Source of the DNA: Nectonema munidae | Lineage: Eukaryota; Nematomorpha; Nectonematoida; Nectonematidae | Length of the DNA stretch: 64,000 bases | Assembly: GCA_030549495.1 (NCBI GenBank) | Contig: JAUIRK010000779.1 | Location: 62,001 to 126,000 of the forward strand | Direction: 5' to 3' | In this document: in pieces, positions 32,328 through 43,680 of the stretch | Layout of the letters: every line of letters begins with the position of its first letter | How positions within the stretch are numbered: the stretch's first letter is position 1 | Position numbers and translations under genes: made by a program | Notes under the pieces: generated by a model | The model's input: the letters and a program-made list of their open reading frames with translations, nothing else | The model's database searches: none | Told to the model about the DNA's origin: nothing

Positions 32328-32654
32328 TATAAAATCGAAACAATGTTGTTAGAATAAATTCTCGGACTTCACATTTTAACCTAGTCACACGATTACTTTA
32401 TATAAAGGCATCATTTATGTATCCGTATAAAACTTTTTAAAGGAAAAAATTAAAGAAAATTGAACTAGATAAAAAATATAGACAAGAAAAATGGGATACA
32501 AAATTGACAAAAAAGTGTCAACTAAATATTGCACCCATCATAAGAGTTCAAATTTTTGACAATGTATACCTTTTGTAAGATTTCTGTATTTGATTGTACT
32601 AAATAAAACCAACCTAAAAGTATACAACGCGAAGCTTATTCTCATGAGTCACAA

Positions 32655-32790
32655 ACGTGAAGGTAAAGGTGCCGTGGGGTGTTTTCATCAAGAAAGCAGA
32701 ATTCCACCGCTTGTATCGAACTATAAGGTATGTGTAACCAACCTTACTCATGCCCAAACTAAGCATTAGCCGTACTAAGAGACACAAAAA
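32655..32790 (-). repeat. tRNA-derived SINE, tail part
   Basis: 'gtaaaggtgccgtggggtgt' and 'tttcatc..gcttgt.tcgaactat' match the tail of the SINEs at 40485 and 62885 (inverse orientation). The promoter B box is no longer visible, so this copy is diverged or truncated. Confidence 0.55.
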
Positions 32791-33735
32791 TATAAAATGC
32801 TAAAATAATAGTTTTAATCATTTAAAATGTTAACTTTATGCAAACTTGATAATTACATTACAAGCGTAAAAAAAGACTTTTTAATATAGCAAATTTCGCG
32901 AAATTTAAGAAGAGATCCTTGAATTATGTTTAATTTGCAAAAAAAATAAAAAAATATTAAGTACTTATTTTTATAAAAAAATCAAATTACCCCAATGAGA
33001 ATTTCAGGTATCACAAGAATAACGCATATCTTAAAAAATAATTAAATGAATATAAATAGATATAACAATAGTTGCTACATTTTACAAGAAAAGATGTTTA
33101 GTTCATCGATGAAGTACACTTTTGTTACAAGTGATATAACAACTTGTATTTGTATATACTTATATCATGAAGAAAAAAATGTTAAAATAGGATTGTATAG
33201 CGATCGGTCTGAACAATTTTCTATAAAGATTTTGGTGGTTTTATCCATTTCACAAAATGGTATTTGATATGGTTTTAATTTATGTATATCTATTAAAGGT
33301 ATTCTTGTTTGAAAGATTACTATCAATCCTTTTGAAAAAAAGGGTAGCGAAAATTTCAAATTAATATTGCACACATATATAAACTTGAGTATAATACTAA
33401 AGTGGAGAAATGTGCTAAATCTCTCAATTTTAGATTAGAATATTAAAAAAATTAATCCAAACTTTCAATTTTAGAAAATTACTTAAAAAATTATTTGCGA
33501 AAAAACAAAACATGAAACCAATGAATTTTGCAAATTTATTATTCAAGTTTTACAAGAACCTAAAAAATTAAAATTTCTAAAAAAAATTAAGCCAATTGCA
33601 ATTCTGCTACAATAACGTGGAAATGGTCGCTATTCGATTAGACATAAAAGTCAAAAACTTTACTATACATTAAATTATATTAATAAAATTTTGAAGAGTG
33701 GATAAAACTGTATTTGTACTTTAATGCCAACTATG

Positions 33736-34040
33736 AAATTTAAGTTTGACCATTAAAAAAAGTTTTAAGGTTTATTACAATGAGTTATGTAAAGATTATT
33801 GTGAAACGTTTTTTAAAGCAGTTATTTTTTTAATTAAAATTAAAACAGTATTGTTAATTTGAACATGAACTAGTGACATGAATTTTTTTTCAGACAATCT
33901 AAAAAAATAAATCCAAGTTCAATATTTAGTTAATACTGTTTGAATTTTAATTAAAAAAAAATAAATGTAAAAATCGTTTCACAAAAATCTTTTCATTGTA
34001 ATAAACCTTAAAACTTTTTTCAGTGGTCAAGCTTAAATTT
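33736..34040. mobile_element. Foldback element, about 305 bp
   Basis: The left arm runs from 'aaatttaagtttgaccatta' through 'gttttaaggtttattacaat' to 'gtgaaacg'; the right arm is its inverse ('cgtttcacaaaaat', 'attgtaataaaccttaaaac', 'cagtggtcaagcttaaattt'). A second, inner pair flanks the centre ('taattaaaattaaaacagta' and 'tactgtttgaattttaatta'), so nearly the whole element is one long imperfect hairpin. No target duplication was identified; it abuts the 34042-34238 repeat. Confidence 0.8.
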
Positions 34041-34041
34041 G

Positions 34042-34238
34042 GGTCTTTGATGGCTAGCCTTTTGATGCATCTAAGTGTCTTTATTATCTCATGTGAACCA
34101 ACCTGATAAAAAAGTCCAGTTTTTATGAGATGATAAAGTATGTTAGAATTAAGCAGGGTACAATTTCATCTTTTGATATAACTCAATTAAAAACAGCCTT
34201 CAAGATTTCCTTCTAGCGGTAATGCATATTCAATGCAC
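34042..34238 (+). repeat. Direct repeat, partner of 30830-31013
   Basis: Second copy of the block at 30830-31013, starting right after the foldback element. That suggests the foldback inserted at the edge of, or within, an older repeat. Confidence 0.75.
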
Positions 34239-35639
34239 ATATTTCATGATAATTTTTTAATTTGGTAAACTTTCTTTACCAAATTTTTTAAATTAATCTT
34301 CTAATAATTTTTTAATTTAATCAAAGTTTATAGTGTGTTTAAAAAAAGGCCGAAAAATTATATAATAGCGAGATTGCTTTGATAACATAAAATCAGAATG
34401 ATGAAAAAATAATTCATTCTCGCAAGAAAGTTTAAGTAGATATGCATTAAAATTTTAAAAAATTGCTGGAAAAATTACTATCAAATGTTTTGAACAGATA
34501 TGCACACACGCTGAAATTTTCTTTTTAAATATTTCAACTGTCAAAATCATCAAAGTATTCATTTTATACAAATTATATAAAAATAATTTAGGTTAACACT
34601 TTTTAAATAAGTAATATATTTAAAAGCATAAGAATTTACCATGATTTCTCCAATCATGAGTGACTTCTTTTGCGTGGAATAAGTTCTCATAATTTATTAT
34701 GAGTGACCTATAGAAAGATTCAAGGCAAAACTTTTTGTGTTAGTACACGTCTTATTTTCGAATGTAAGTGCAAATAGTAGAGCGCCTTTGAAATAACATT
34801 GATAAACTGTTGCTAACAAGTGATCTAGAGACCAAATCTTTGTTGAAGAATGCCCAGTTTTGCTTATCCTTAAAATTGAATGTAAAAATTATATTAATCG
34901 TGTATTAACAATACGCCACGACAGTTTGAAAATGAATGAATCTAAAACTTATATTAAAATTAAAAAACTCAGAATGGCTAAGTTATATAATAAATTTAAT
35001 TATTATTTAATTAAATTTACTATTTAATAATAGCTAAATTAATCTACCTAAGGTTTTGCGGGCCACAATAAAATTGGGTTCGATGAAAATTTAAAATAAA
35101 AATCAATATTAGGATAATTTTGAACCTCTTTATCGACAATATCAATACATTCAATGTATGCAGGCAAAAATATTATTTCTTTATTAACCAATTATTTATA
35201 GACATGCGTCCATGATATGTTCCACTATTAATTAATTAATTGTTTTATATATATAAATTAAGAGAAAATGTAATAAATGTTACGTCCAACTTTGCAATTG
35301 GCTAGTTAAATTTTTATTTATTATAGCACGATAATGTTAGAGGTAAAAAATACCCAAATAGGATCATCATGCAAAGATATATAATTTTATACAAACTTTC
35401 AAAATATACAATTATTATAAAATTTAAAGGAATTCCAAAATCTAAATTTTTACATCTTATCAAATTTCGGTAGGAGATTCGAATATTTTATCACAAAATT
35501 TTTTTATAAAAAAAGTTTATTGTTACAGTAAAAGAAAAATATTAGAAATTTATAGCGATGTACGGATTGAATTAGGTAAATTTTTCATTGGTTACCGATT
35601 CTTAAGCTGAGCCATTAAATGAAATTAGAGCTTTATGCA

Positions 35640-35742
35640 TTTCTTTTGGTATGATATATATTTCTGCGTTTATCAAAGCTCTTTAATGCAAATCTTCTGC
35701 TTTACATCAGATATTGTCTGATTATTCTGGTCGTTAACGGGT
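35640..35742 (-). mobile_element. TTAA MITE, subtype A, one end
   Basis: 'gcaaatcttctgctttacat', 'cagatattgtctgattattc' and 'tggtcgttaacggg' are the inverse of the subtype A consensus at 55312. The other end and the flanking TTAA sites are lost. Confidence 0.65.
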
Positions 35743-35830
35743 GAGCTTTCCTTTCGCCGACTATCGTTACGAAATAATATTACGTAAGAAAATATAGACT
35801 TCACATTTATCGCTGTACGTATGTCTTGAT

Positions 35831-36054
35831 CAGTGGTTCTCAATCTTTGGTAAGAAAGGGCGAAATTAAGAACCAACATTGCACTAAAAGCATAAAATAA
35901 AATTTTACAAAAAAGCATGTTTTAATAAATTTTCGAAATTTTGACTGTTTTAATGATATTATTAGCTCATTTTCCCCACAACTTTGCTATGTTGGCCACA
36001 AAACAAGAGATTGAGGGCTGCATGCGGCTTTCAGGTTGTGGTTGAGAACCACTG
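35831..36054. mobile_element. hAT MITE, 224 bp
   Basis: Ends CAGTGGTTCTCAATCTTTGG and, inverted, CAGTGGTTCTCAACCACAAC, nearly identical over 14 bases. Flanking octamers GTCTTGAT (35823-35830) and GGCTTGAT (36055-36062) agree at 7/8. The ends match those of the outer hAT at 8462, so that family may have mobilised it. Confidence 0.9.
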
Positions 36055-36639
36055 GGCTTGATGATATATAATGTTTGTAATGTGAAACTTGGCATGATTC
36101 AATGTCAAATATTGATTAAATATTTTCTTTTAAATGGTTTTTTGATTTAATAAAAAATTAAGGTGTTTTTTACTCATTTTTAGAAAATTTAGGTTTTTTG
36201 ATAGCGAGGAATTTTTTATGTAAACATTATTTTTATATTTTCTTTTACGGCTGGTATTTGAGGTTAGTGATGGCGAATGAGACCAAATGCCGCAATTTTA
36301 AGAAATAATTGAAAATGTTAATTCTGAATTTCTATCAAATGCGAAACACTAACTGATAATTGAATCTGCTGTGATTTGTGAAAACTAAAATTCGTTTCTC
36401 ATACACTTATGTGTTTTCTTTTATTCCATACATGCATGTAAAAAAATATTATCTGACGTATCACGAAAGTTCTTGTTTTTTAACTTGAAACTGTAGTTCC
36501 ACTTCTCTGCTTATATAGATTGATCAAATGAAACCGGAAAAATCGATTTCACCGAAAAAAAACGCTTATTTTCAAAAGACAATATATGATATAGTAAAGA
36601 GAGTGAAGAAATAGCCAAATTCAGCAGTCTACTACAATC

Positions 36640-36795
36640 TGGTACAGTTGAATTTTTTGTAGTAGAAAAATTCCAATTTCATTATGAAAAAGGATTTGTA
36701 ACAAGTAAAAAATGTTGTTAAAAATGTAATGACTGCAATTTTTATGAAGATTAGATAGTGATAAAACCAACAAAGTTGGACACTGTGGAAAAGTC
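36640..36795 (-). repeat. Dispersed repeat, partner of 31715-31860
   Basis: Inverse of the block at 31715-31860 ('ttcattatgaaaaaggattt', 'agatagtgataaaaccaaca'). The pair is 4.8 kb apart in opposite orientation. Confidence 0.75.
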
Positions 36796-36984
36796 ATGGC
36801 AATTTTTGTATCTTTTATTTTTTACCAGACTGCTACAATCGATTTCTAATACACAGTGATCTAAAAGTAAATGTGCACCTAATTTTTTTTAAAGGTTGCA
36901 AAAAAATGCTAGTACAATATATGCAAATAGCGTTGTATTTAATATCAAGAAAAACTTAACCTCATAAGATTTGAGATGTAAGGA

Positions 36985-37197
36985 TTTCTTGAGAGCTTTA
37001 TGTGCAGTTCCATAGGAGACATCGTAATGTTGAGACAATAATCTCATGATCGCAATTCCAGCCACATTTTTGTTAAAAATGATCTTTTGTAAACAGGTTT
37101 TTTGAGCATCAGATACTGCGGTTGTTTCTTTAGACTTTATAACAAGTCGTCTAACTGTATTGCAATGCGGAGCAGAAACACTAGAAAAAGTATGCAT
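36985..37197 (-). pseudogene. Tc1/mariner-type helix-turn-helix fragment
   Basis: Minus-strand codons read SAPHCNTVRRLVIKSKETTA with VSDAQKT, then IMRLLSQHYDVSYGTAHKAL and KKSLHLKSYEVKF. This follows the DUF4817-type N-terminus of many arthropod Tc1/mariner-like transposases (SSAPS.NTV.RLV.KFKETGSV.D, R.LSQ..G.S..T..RIL.K.LHL.PYK). Only the DNA-binding part remains; no DDE region was seen downstream on the minus strand. Confidence 0.7.
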
Positions 37198-38974
37198 AAA
37201 TATTTATTGAACCTTGTGAGAGCAAGATACGACAGACGAATTGAAAAATAACTATTAATTAGGATCTGAAATAAAATCTAAAAATTAAAGAAAACATAAC
37301 TGTAAGTTTACCTTCTACTATGTACAATCGATTCAAAGAACAGACGGCGAATTGTGATATTCTATTATATGTTGGATATAAGTGCAAGCAAATACTTTAC
37401 AATTCTCGATTTAAATTAATGGTTGCAATCTTAATTTTAGCTTACTGGCTATAATTAATCAATTAAAAGAAATAATGAAGATATATCATCAAACAATGGA
37501 GATAGTTATCTGTGGAAGAAAAAGAATTGTAATATGCTTGTAATGTTTTTTTGAAAATTATTCAACTGAAACATTTTTCTTAAGCAAACAATTTTACGTC
37601 CGTTTTGTTTGTGTTGAATGGGATCTAAAAAACTCCAATTGTTTCTTGATATCATAAAATCAGTAGTAGACAAAGGGCTAAACCTATCAGAGATGGGAAG
37701 GGTACATTTTAGACACCCCTCTACCCAAACTAAAATTTATACTGTACAAAATTGGCTGAATTATATGCCTTCAAATTTTGTGACGTTTTCTAAAATTGCT
37801 AGCTACATCTTTTGATACTATTTTTATGGTAGTTGAATAACTCTGTCAAAGGCTCTCAATCAAAATCAAATATACATTTTTCAACAAAATTTTTAAATTA
37901 TAATTTCTATAGTTTATAACTTAGCGTTTAAACTAGATAGTGATGAAATTTTATAATCATATATATATTGGCACTCCTAATACACATATATATTTTTTTC
38001 CAATAAGTATGGCAACTTTGCAGCAAATGTCAATCAAAATTTGAATTGATAATAAAATTGCTTACACAAACATTCATTCAAATTTTAAATAAAATTAATT
38101 TTTTTTATACATCTATCATGCTGACTTCATCTCCCTACTCAATTTTCACAATTAGGGGGTGAAAAATTCTGAAAATTTGAATCAAATTTGCTGTCTAGGC
38201 CTGAAAATTGTATCCAAGAATATTATTGAAATTTAAAAAAATATATATTTTTATACTAAATCAATCATGTTAATTTTATTCCCATAGTCAGTTGTAAAAT
38301 TTCAACTCCTCTCCTTGCATCGCATATATGACACAGACATGACCCCTATCCCTAACCATTACATCTTCAACAAATTTTTCTTTATCTGATATCACGGTGG
38401 GATCCCCCCTTCCTTCAATCTCCTTTTAATTAACAACCCCATCTTTCTTTTTTGGTATTTTAATAAGATTATCCATTAAAAATATCAAAAAGCTTTAATA
38501 TTAGTTCTTCAATTTAACTAAGAATTTTTTTTCGTTTGTGCTCTATTAATGTATACTGGATTTACGCACCGATTAGTTTTTAGTGGTAAGCAAAAATAGG
38601 CCTCTAAATACCAAAGCATTCACAAAATACTTGTAAAGACATTTCAATTCAGTTTAGGCAATAATAATCAGAAGGTATTCATTGGAATTTTATTTATAAT
38701 AGAATCTTTTGAATTTTGTTCATCTATAAATGCACCTCCTAATTCAATTTCCATTACTATTGGTGGTAACAAAAGATTTAAAAAATAACTTTTCAACTGG
38801 TCTTCGTTTTTCAACAAACTTAAACTTAAACTTAAACGTACGACATGAATGTGTAGTTTGAGATAGAGAGAGAAAGAAGTAAATATCTTAATATGTGACA
38901 TAAGCATGTATTTCAATCATGAATCAGAACTGTGTGAATTTTGTTTTCGATTCTTCTTGAGTGTATTCATAAGT
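37198..38974. other. Intergenic DNA, no gene recognised
   Basis: It includes a 65-codon + frame at 37618-37815 (KLQLFLDIIKSVVDKGLNLS...) that I cannot assign. 38140-38420 has C-rich words suggesting worn MITE ends ('ggtgggatccccccttcctt'). Nothing firm. Confidence 0.4.
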
Positions 38975-39562
38975 GTTTTCTCATTTTTTGATTGTTGTAC
39001 GTTGAGTCATTAAAACTTCATTATCTATACACTCTTTACAAAAAATGACAAAATGCTTTTCACAGCAACTATTATCACATAACGAGCATACACTTTTAAT
39101 ATTATTTTGTGTTTCATGGTCTTTGGACTAACATGCTTTTCGAGTTTCAGTGGTCTTTTTTTCAAGTAGCTTTCTTTTCTTGTTCCTTTGACCATACATT
39201 GAAACTCTAGAAGGGGTGTAAGACGAAATAGAAACAACAATTCTCATCATGCCCATACCAAGATTTCATACAAAACTTATGTCTAAGTCTTTGGATTCTT
39301 TTGATATTGAAGATGAATAAAATCTTTTATTTTCATCATTAATTTTTAATAGTACCCAACAGTTTTGCACCAAAATATCGAATATGTTCGTAATAAATCT
39401 TTTTTCCCATCTTGCATCTCTATAGTACTGGGAAGTGGAGTATAGACTAAGATTTTGATCTACTCGATCAACATGCCCCATTGAACGGTTATATTTTACT
39501 TCCTCTGGAATTTCGTCTTTTTTTTTAATTTCTACTGAAGTGATTATGACCATATTGATCAT
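38975..39562 (-). pseudogene. piggyBac-type transposase, C-terminal part
   Basis: A 98-codon frame at 39562-39266 reads EVKYNRSMGHVDRVDQNLSL and RDARWEKRFITNIFDILVQN, then CWVLLKI. This is the third-Asp region of PGBD-type piggyBac proteins (YN..MGGVDR.DQ....YS...R...WW...F...D....N...L). A frameshifted tail at 39240-38975 carries repeated Cys codons, as in the C-terminal zinc-binding domain. It ends a few dozen bases before the 39667 repeat. Confidence 0.85.
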
Positions 39563-39904
39563 GATCGGTACTCACAAAAATAATGGGGAATTAACCTTTT
39601 TTTCATGGTATATTGAAAACTGGACAGTTTTTCCATCGTTATACTTTTTTAAAACGTCAAATTTTCAGCATAGATATTTTTATAATGTTCGATTGTTAAA
39701 TTTTATAAGTAACACTCTACATAATCAAATTAATTTTTTAAAGAAAATTTGTTGATTATTATAGTAAGAATATAATATCGAAACAAAACGTTTAAGTTGT
39801 TAAAAATGTACTTAATCTATTATTATTTATGACAGCTGTCAGTAGACAAATATTCAAAAAAACGCAATGGTTTTCTTTTCTCGTATACTTTGGTTTATGT
39901 TAGT

Positions 39905-40092
39905 TTGGTCCTCGGACATTTCGCCCCATTATTTTCATAAGACAGTCCGTTCCATGGACAATTCGCTCCATTATTTTCATAAGACAGTTCGTCCCATGGA
40001 CAATTCGCCTCATTATTTTCATAAGACATTTTGTTTCATGGACAATTCGCCCCGTTATTTTCAAAAGATATTTTGTCTCATGGACAATTCGA
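39905..40092 (+). repeat. 42-bp tandem repeat, about 4.4 copies
   Basis: The unit reads 'ggacaattcgccccattatt' followed by 'ttcataagacagttcgtccc' and 'at'. It is a multiple of three, so the frame at 39867-40106 stays open and repeats MDNSPHYFHKTVRP-like 14-residue blocks. Copies differ by several bases each. The frame has no recognised start context or relatives, so coding is doubtful. The array is absent from the second repeat copy. Confidence 0.85.
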
Positions 40093-40484
40093 AAAAATTA
40101 AGATAAAATGATTAATTTGAAATAATTTAATAGAGATAAAATAAACAATATAAAAGTTTTTAATAATTTTACACATTTAATAAGCAAAGATGGATGAAAC
40201 AAATAGCCTATGAGACAATTTGTCCAGGGAGTAAATTGTCTATCGACCGTTGGTTTAAATAATTTTTTAATTAAAAGGGCTAGCTACTTAAATGTTGGCT
40301 TTTGCTGTTTATAAAAATATCAAATAAACTCTAATTCTAAATGCCTCCTATTATTTTGAAATTATTCTGAGAACAGACGGTTCCATTTTAAAATAGTGAA
40401 AATTGCTTTATTAGTTTATTTTGTTTCCTTTCTCTCTTATATTAATTATGTAGCAAATTTTTCAATTTTAAGTAAAAGGTAAGG

Positions 40485-40635
40485 TGCAGCGGGTGTATTT
40501 TCATTGACAAGGCACTGATGTACCGCTTATGTCAAACTATGAACAAATTCGTATCGATGAGGAATCGAATCCAGAGGCTTCCGTGCTAAGTCCATCATCT
40601 CAACCAACATGCCATGTCACCCATAGAGTATGCTG
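40485..40635 (-). repeat. tRNA-derived SINE
   Basis: On the minus strand the B box GGATTCGATTCC lies at 40572-40561, preceded by the A-box-like GTTGGTTGAGATGATGGA. The tail reads through 'tgttcatagtttgacataag' to 'cacccgctgcaccttacc'. Same family as 62885-63065 and 48903-49070. It lies within the 1.4-kb repeat. Confidence 0.75.
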
Positions 40636-41689
40636 TAGGGGGGTACGTCAAATTAGTTTTCAAAAAACTTAAGTTATGCCCTAAAATTTTTTAGTCTTTG
40701 TTGAAGCTCTATAACTTTTTCCTTAAAATTTATTATAAAAGGCAAATCATTGCTAAATGTTAAAAGTTATTTTACTTTTTGTGGCTTGTATCAATTTAGC
40801 TTTTAAACTATTTTTGAATGATGCTGAGTAAAATGAAATAATGCGATCTTAATTTTTTGTTTGCACAATTATAATCTCATTTTATACCCTTGCCCATGAA
40901 TCAATCACATTTTTTCATATAAACATCGCAGGGTGTCTAGTAGACTCTTTGCCTTTAGACTATTCACTCATAAAACTATCTAACCTTCAGTTATTTGTTT
41001 TCTCTACGAATCAAATATCCTTTCATCAATTCCTGTAATGTGCACCCGTCGAATAATATTTAGACCCTTGTCAAATTTGCTTTATTTATGTCTACGATGT
41101 TTAGAGCCTTTTAATTGAATTTTCTAAAACAGACTTTAATCTTTCAGAATCTGTTATTTCAATTTTATTGTTATAACATCGCCATATGTAAAAACTTATC
41201 CCACTCAAAAAAGAACAGCTTGCCGTATATCGAGTTCGGCAAATTCGATATTTACAGAAATTTGATGAAATTCTGTTTTAGAAAAAAATATAACCAATCT
41301 ATTATCTCGAAAAAATTATGATTTTTTCCAAATAAAATATACAAACGTAAAATTAGAAAAAATTCAAAAACTTTTTTCTTATATAATTTTTAAATACTAT
41401 TTTGAAAACTTTAAAAGTTTTCAATTATAACTATTTTCTAAACATGACTATGTCCTAGAAAAATGAAAACGCCAACTGTTTTGTGTTCGTATATTTTCCA
41501 AGTATAACTATTTTAAAATAAGGTCAAATTTAAAGGATTTGGTGGTTTTTACACTCAAAAACTTTAAAATCACTAAATCTTATTGTATTGTAAGTGAAAT
41601 ATGCCTCTTAAACACTGTCACAAAGAGACTGAAAACTAAAAAAATAGTAAACTATTTTTTTGTTTTATTGTAGTAAAACTATATGAAAG

Positions 41690-42215
41690 AGTATGTCAAA
41701 TTTTGTTTAGCATTGATGAAAACAAAAATTTTCTAAATGGAAAAACTTTGCTTTTGATAGACGTCAAAAATATTAATTCGGTATAAACGCGTCTCATAAG
41801 TACAGAATATATAACAAAAAAACAAAATAATTTTACATGTTCTTTCCCATAACAAACCTACTTAAAAAATATGTCAAGTTTGGGGCGTTATTTTTGTAAA
41901 CTAAATTTTTTTCGAGGAGAAAAATGGAAATTTAGTTTTAAGAGTGGAAATGTCGATTTGACATGAACGTGTCTTATGGGTACAGAAAAAAACAACTAAA
42001 TAATCAAAAATTTCCTTTTTCAGTGTACTTTTTCATTTTATTGTTATATCGAAGAAAGTCTACTAAAAAAATATGTCAAGTTTGAGGGGGTTATTTTTGG
42101 AAACAAAACTTTTTCGAAGGGAAAAATAGAAATTGAGGTATAAAAAGACTCGAAAAATATCTACATGAAAGATTCCATATGAACGTGTCCTAGGGGTTAA
42201 GACGTACAAGATATT
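41690..42215 (+). repeat. Diverged tandem repeat, about 180-210 bp period, 3 copies
   Basis: 'atgtcaa(a/g)ttt' occurs at about 41693, 41872 and 42075. Each is followed by 'ttttc(t/g)a..ggaaaaa' and, 95-110 bases later, by 'gtgtc(t/c)tatgggtacaga'-type words (41788, 41969, 42185). Copies two and three are closest. No coding seen. Confidence 0.7.
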
Positions 42216-43351
42216 CTCATAGCTTTAATATATATATTTATGATATAAATTATATAATATTATATCAATTTTCTTTTAAAAATCTTACAACAAACATTCC
42301 GACTTTAGGCAAAATATTTATGAGATAATTCACTAAATAAAGAGAGAACTCATTATAGGAAAAACTATGATTAAAAGAGAATAGTTTTATTTTCAAAAAA
42401 ACTTTTATTCAAAAAATAATTTAATTATATGTTCATAAAAAGCTTTTGCTTAGAATAATATTATTTAATATCTAAAATATCATTTTATTTTTTCCTCAAC
42501 TCTTTTCTTATGATTTTTTACAGGATACCTAAAATTTCACATACATGTTATTATTTAAACACATCAAGTTTTACCACATCAATTTTCTTCGCAGTTCAAT
42601 GAATGAGAATCGTTTTAATTCTCTCATTCTTTTTATTTTAAAATTTTTGATAAAGCTTACATTTATATGATTCAAATTTGAGTTCTAGTGCCCTCCCCCT
42701 CCCTCCCCCCTATTGCCAATTTTTAGATCCGCCCCCGCTTTGTTCCTGAATTCTTCATATATTCACATGATAAACAAAAGATCATATTACGGTCAACGCT
42801 GCAATCCATATTAGGACCGGTCACTTTTTTTCCACATCTAAAATGAAAAATATCAATTACCGCCAAACATAGAGCAAGAAAGCTACTAAAGTGGGCAGTT
42901 CACTATTGAGACCATTTTTACAGTCCCATTATTTTCTCAAACTTTTAAAACCATTCTAAAGAATACAGCATTCTATTTAGTATTGAGACCACATTATCTC
43001 TAACCAAGATTTTTTTTACTCTCTCTATAACGGTGAAATATAGTCTTTCAAAATAAACTGAAACATGTACAACTTCATAATCATTTAAAAATATAAACTA
43101 TATTTCCACATGTATACATCAAAACATGTGACAGCATATTTTCTCGAGTGATAGATTCATATTTCCCATTGGTTTTTTTTTAAATAATGGCGTTAAATAG
43201 GAAAAGTTTGGGAAATAGTGATTTATATTATATTCAACCTATTATATATATTTAATGTAATTGCAAGAGATGAAATCCTTCAATTCAAAATGAATCATTG
43301 AAAAAGTGAAATCATTGAAAATTGTAATTTTATCAATATCTTTTATTTGAT
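42216..43351. other. Intergenic DNA with a worn MITE end
   Basis: Around 42690-42740 a C-rich stretch ('ccctccccctccctcccccc', then 'tagatccgcccccgctttg') looks like the inverse of a hAT-type end ('gggggcggatctaaaaatt'). Its partner end was not located. The rest is AT-rich with no frames. Confidence 0.4.
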
Positions 43352-43680
43352 TTATTGGAGATATATTGGAGGTGTCCACTTAGAGCTATTACAGTTGAAG
43401 GATCTTTCCTGAAGCTCATTATGTGTAAGGATTTCATGGGAGCGGTGCTCGTGCAGGCCACAGGAGTTTAAAGGAGAAACATTAGTGTCCCCGTGTTCGT
43501 CTAGATCATCGATGATTTCTATGGGTTCTCCATGTTCGTCTTGAATTATTTCATCTTCTTGCGACAGGGGTTCATCTGAGAGGAGTTGCGTGAAGACGTT
43601 CCTCCATGTCGCTTTTGGATAGATACCTTTATTTCTAGGTTTTACGACCTTTCTTTTCACGACAATAATCTCCAAAAGAC
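43352..43680 (-). CDS. Hypothetical open reading frame, possible terminal exon
   Basis: 107 open codons on the minus strand ending at 43352, about 550 bases from and divergent to LRRC59. It is markedly less AT-rich than its surroundings and acidic: KATWRNVFTQLLSDEPLSQE with DEIIQDEHGEPIEIIDDLDE. There is no ATG; the frame opens after a TGA near 43681 with a possible weak acceptor (TTTTGGAG), so it would have to be a 3' exon of a gene starting further right. AATAAA-type signals follow the stop at once (around 43341-43351 on the minus strand). I recognise no family. It could be a worn mobile-element frame. Confidence 0.35.

Larger units (their letters stand above)
39667..41043 (+). repeat. 1.4-kb dispersed repeat, copy 1
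   Basis: Collinear with 62284-63804 from 'agcatagatatttttataat' to 'ttcctgtaatgtgc'. Long shared stretches include 'atttgttgattattat', 'tattttgaaattattctgag' and 'agggtgtctagtagactctt'. Copy 1 has its own insert (about 39900-40255) holding a 42-bp tandem array. Both copies share a SINE at the same place. No transposase was found; it could be a non-autonomous element or a duplicated segment. Confidence 0.85.

Noticed and set aside
37618-37815. 65-codon frame as a Tc1/mariner tail
   Set aside because: The NWLNYMPSNF stretch does not keep the SPDLNP-type motif, so the link to the fragment at 36985 is not supported.
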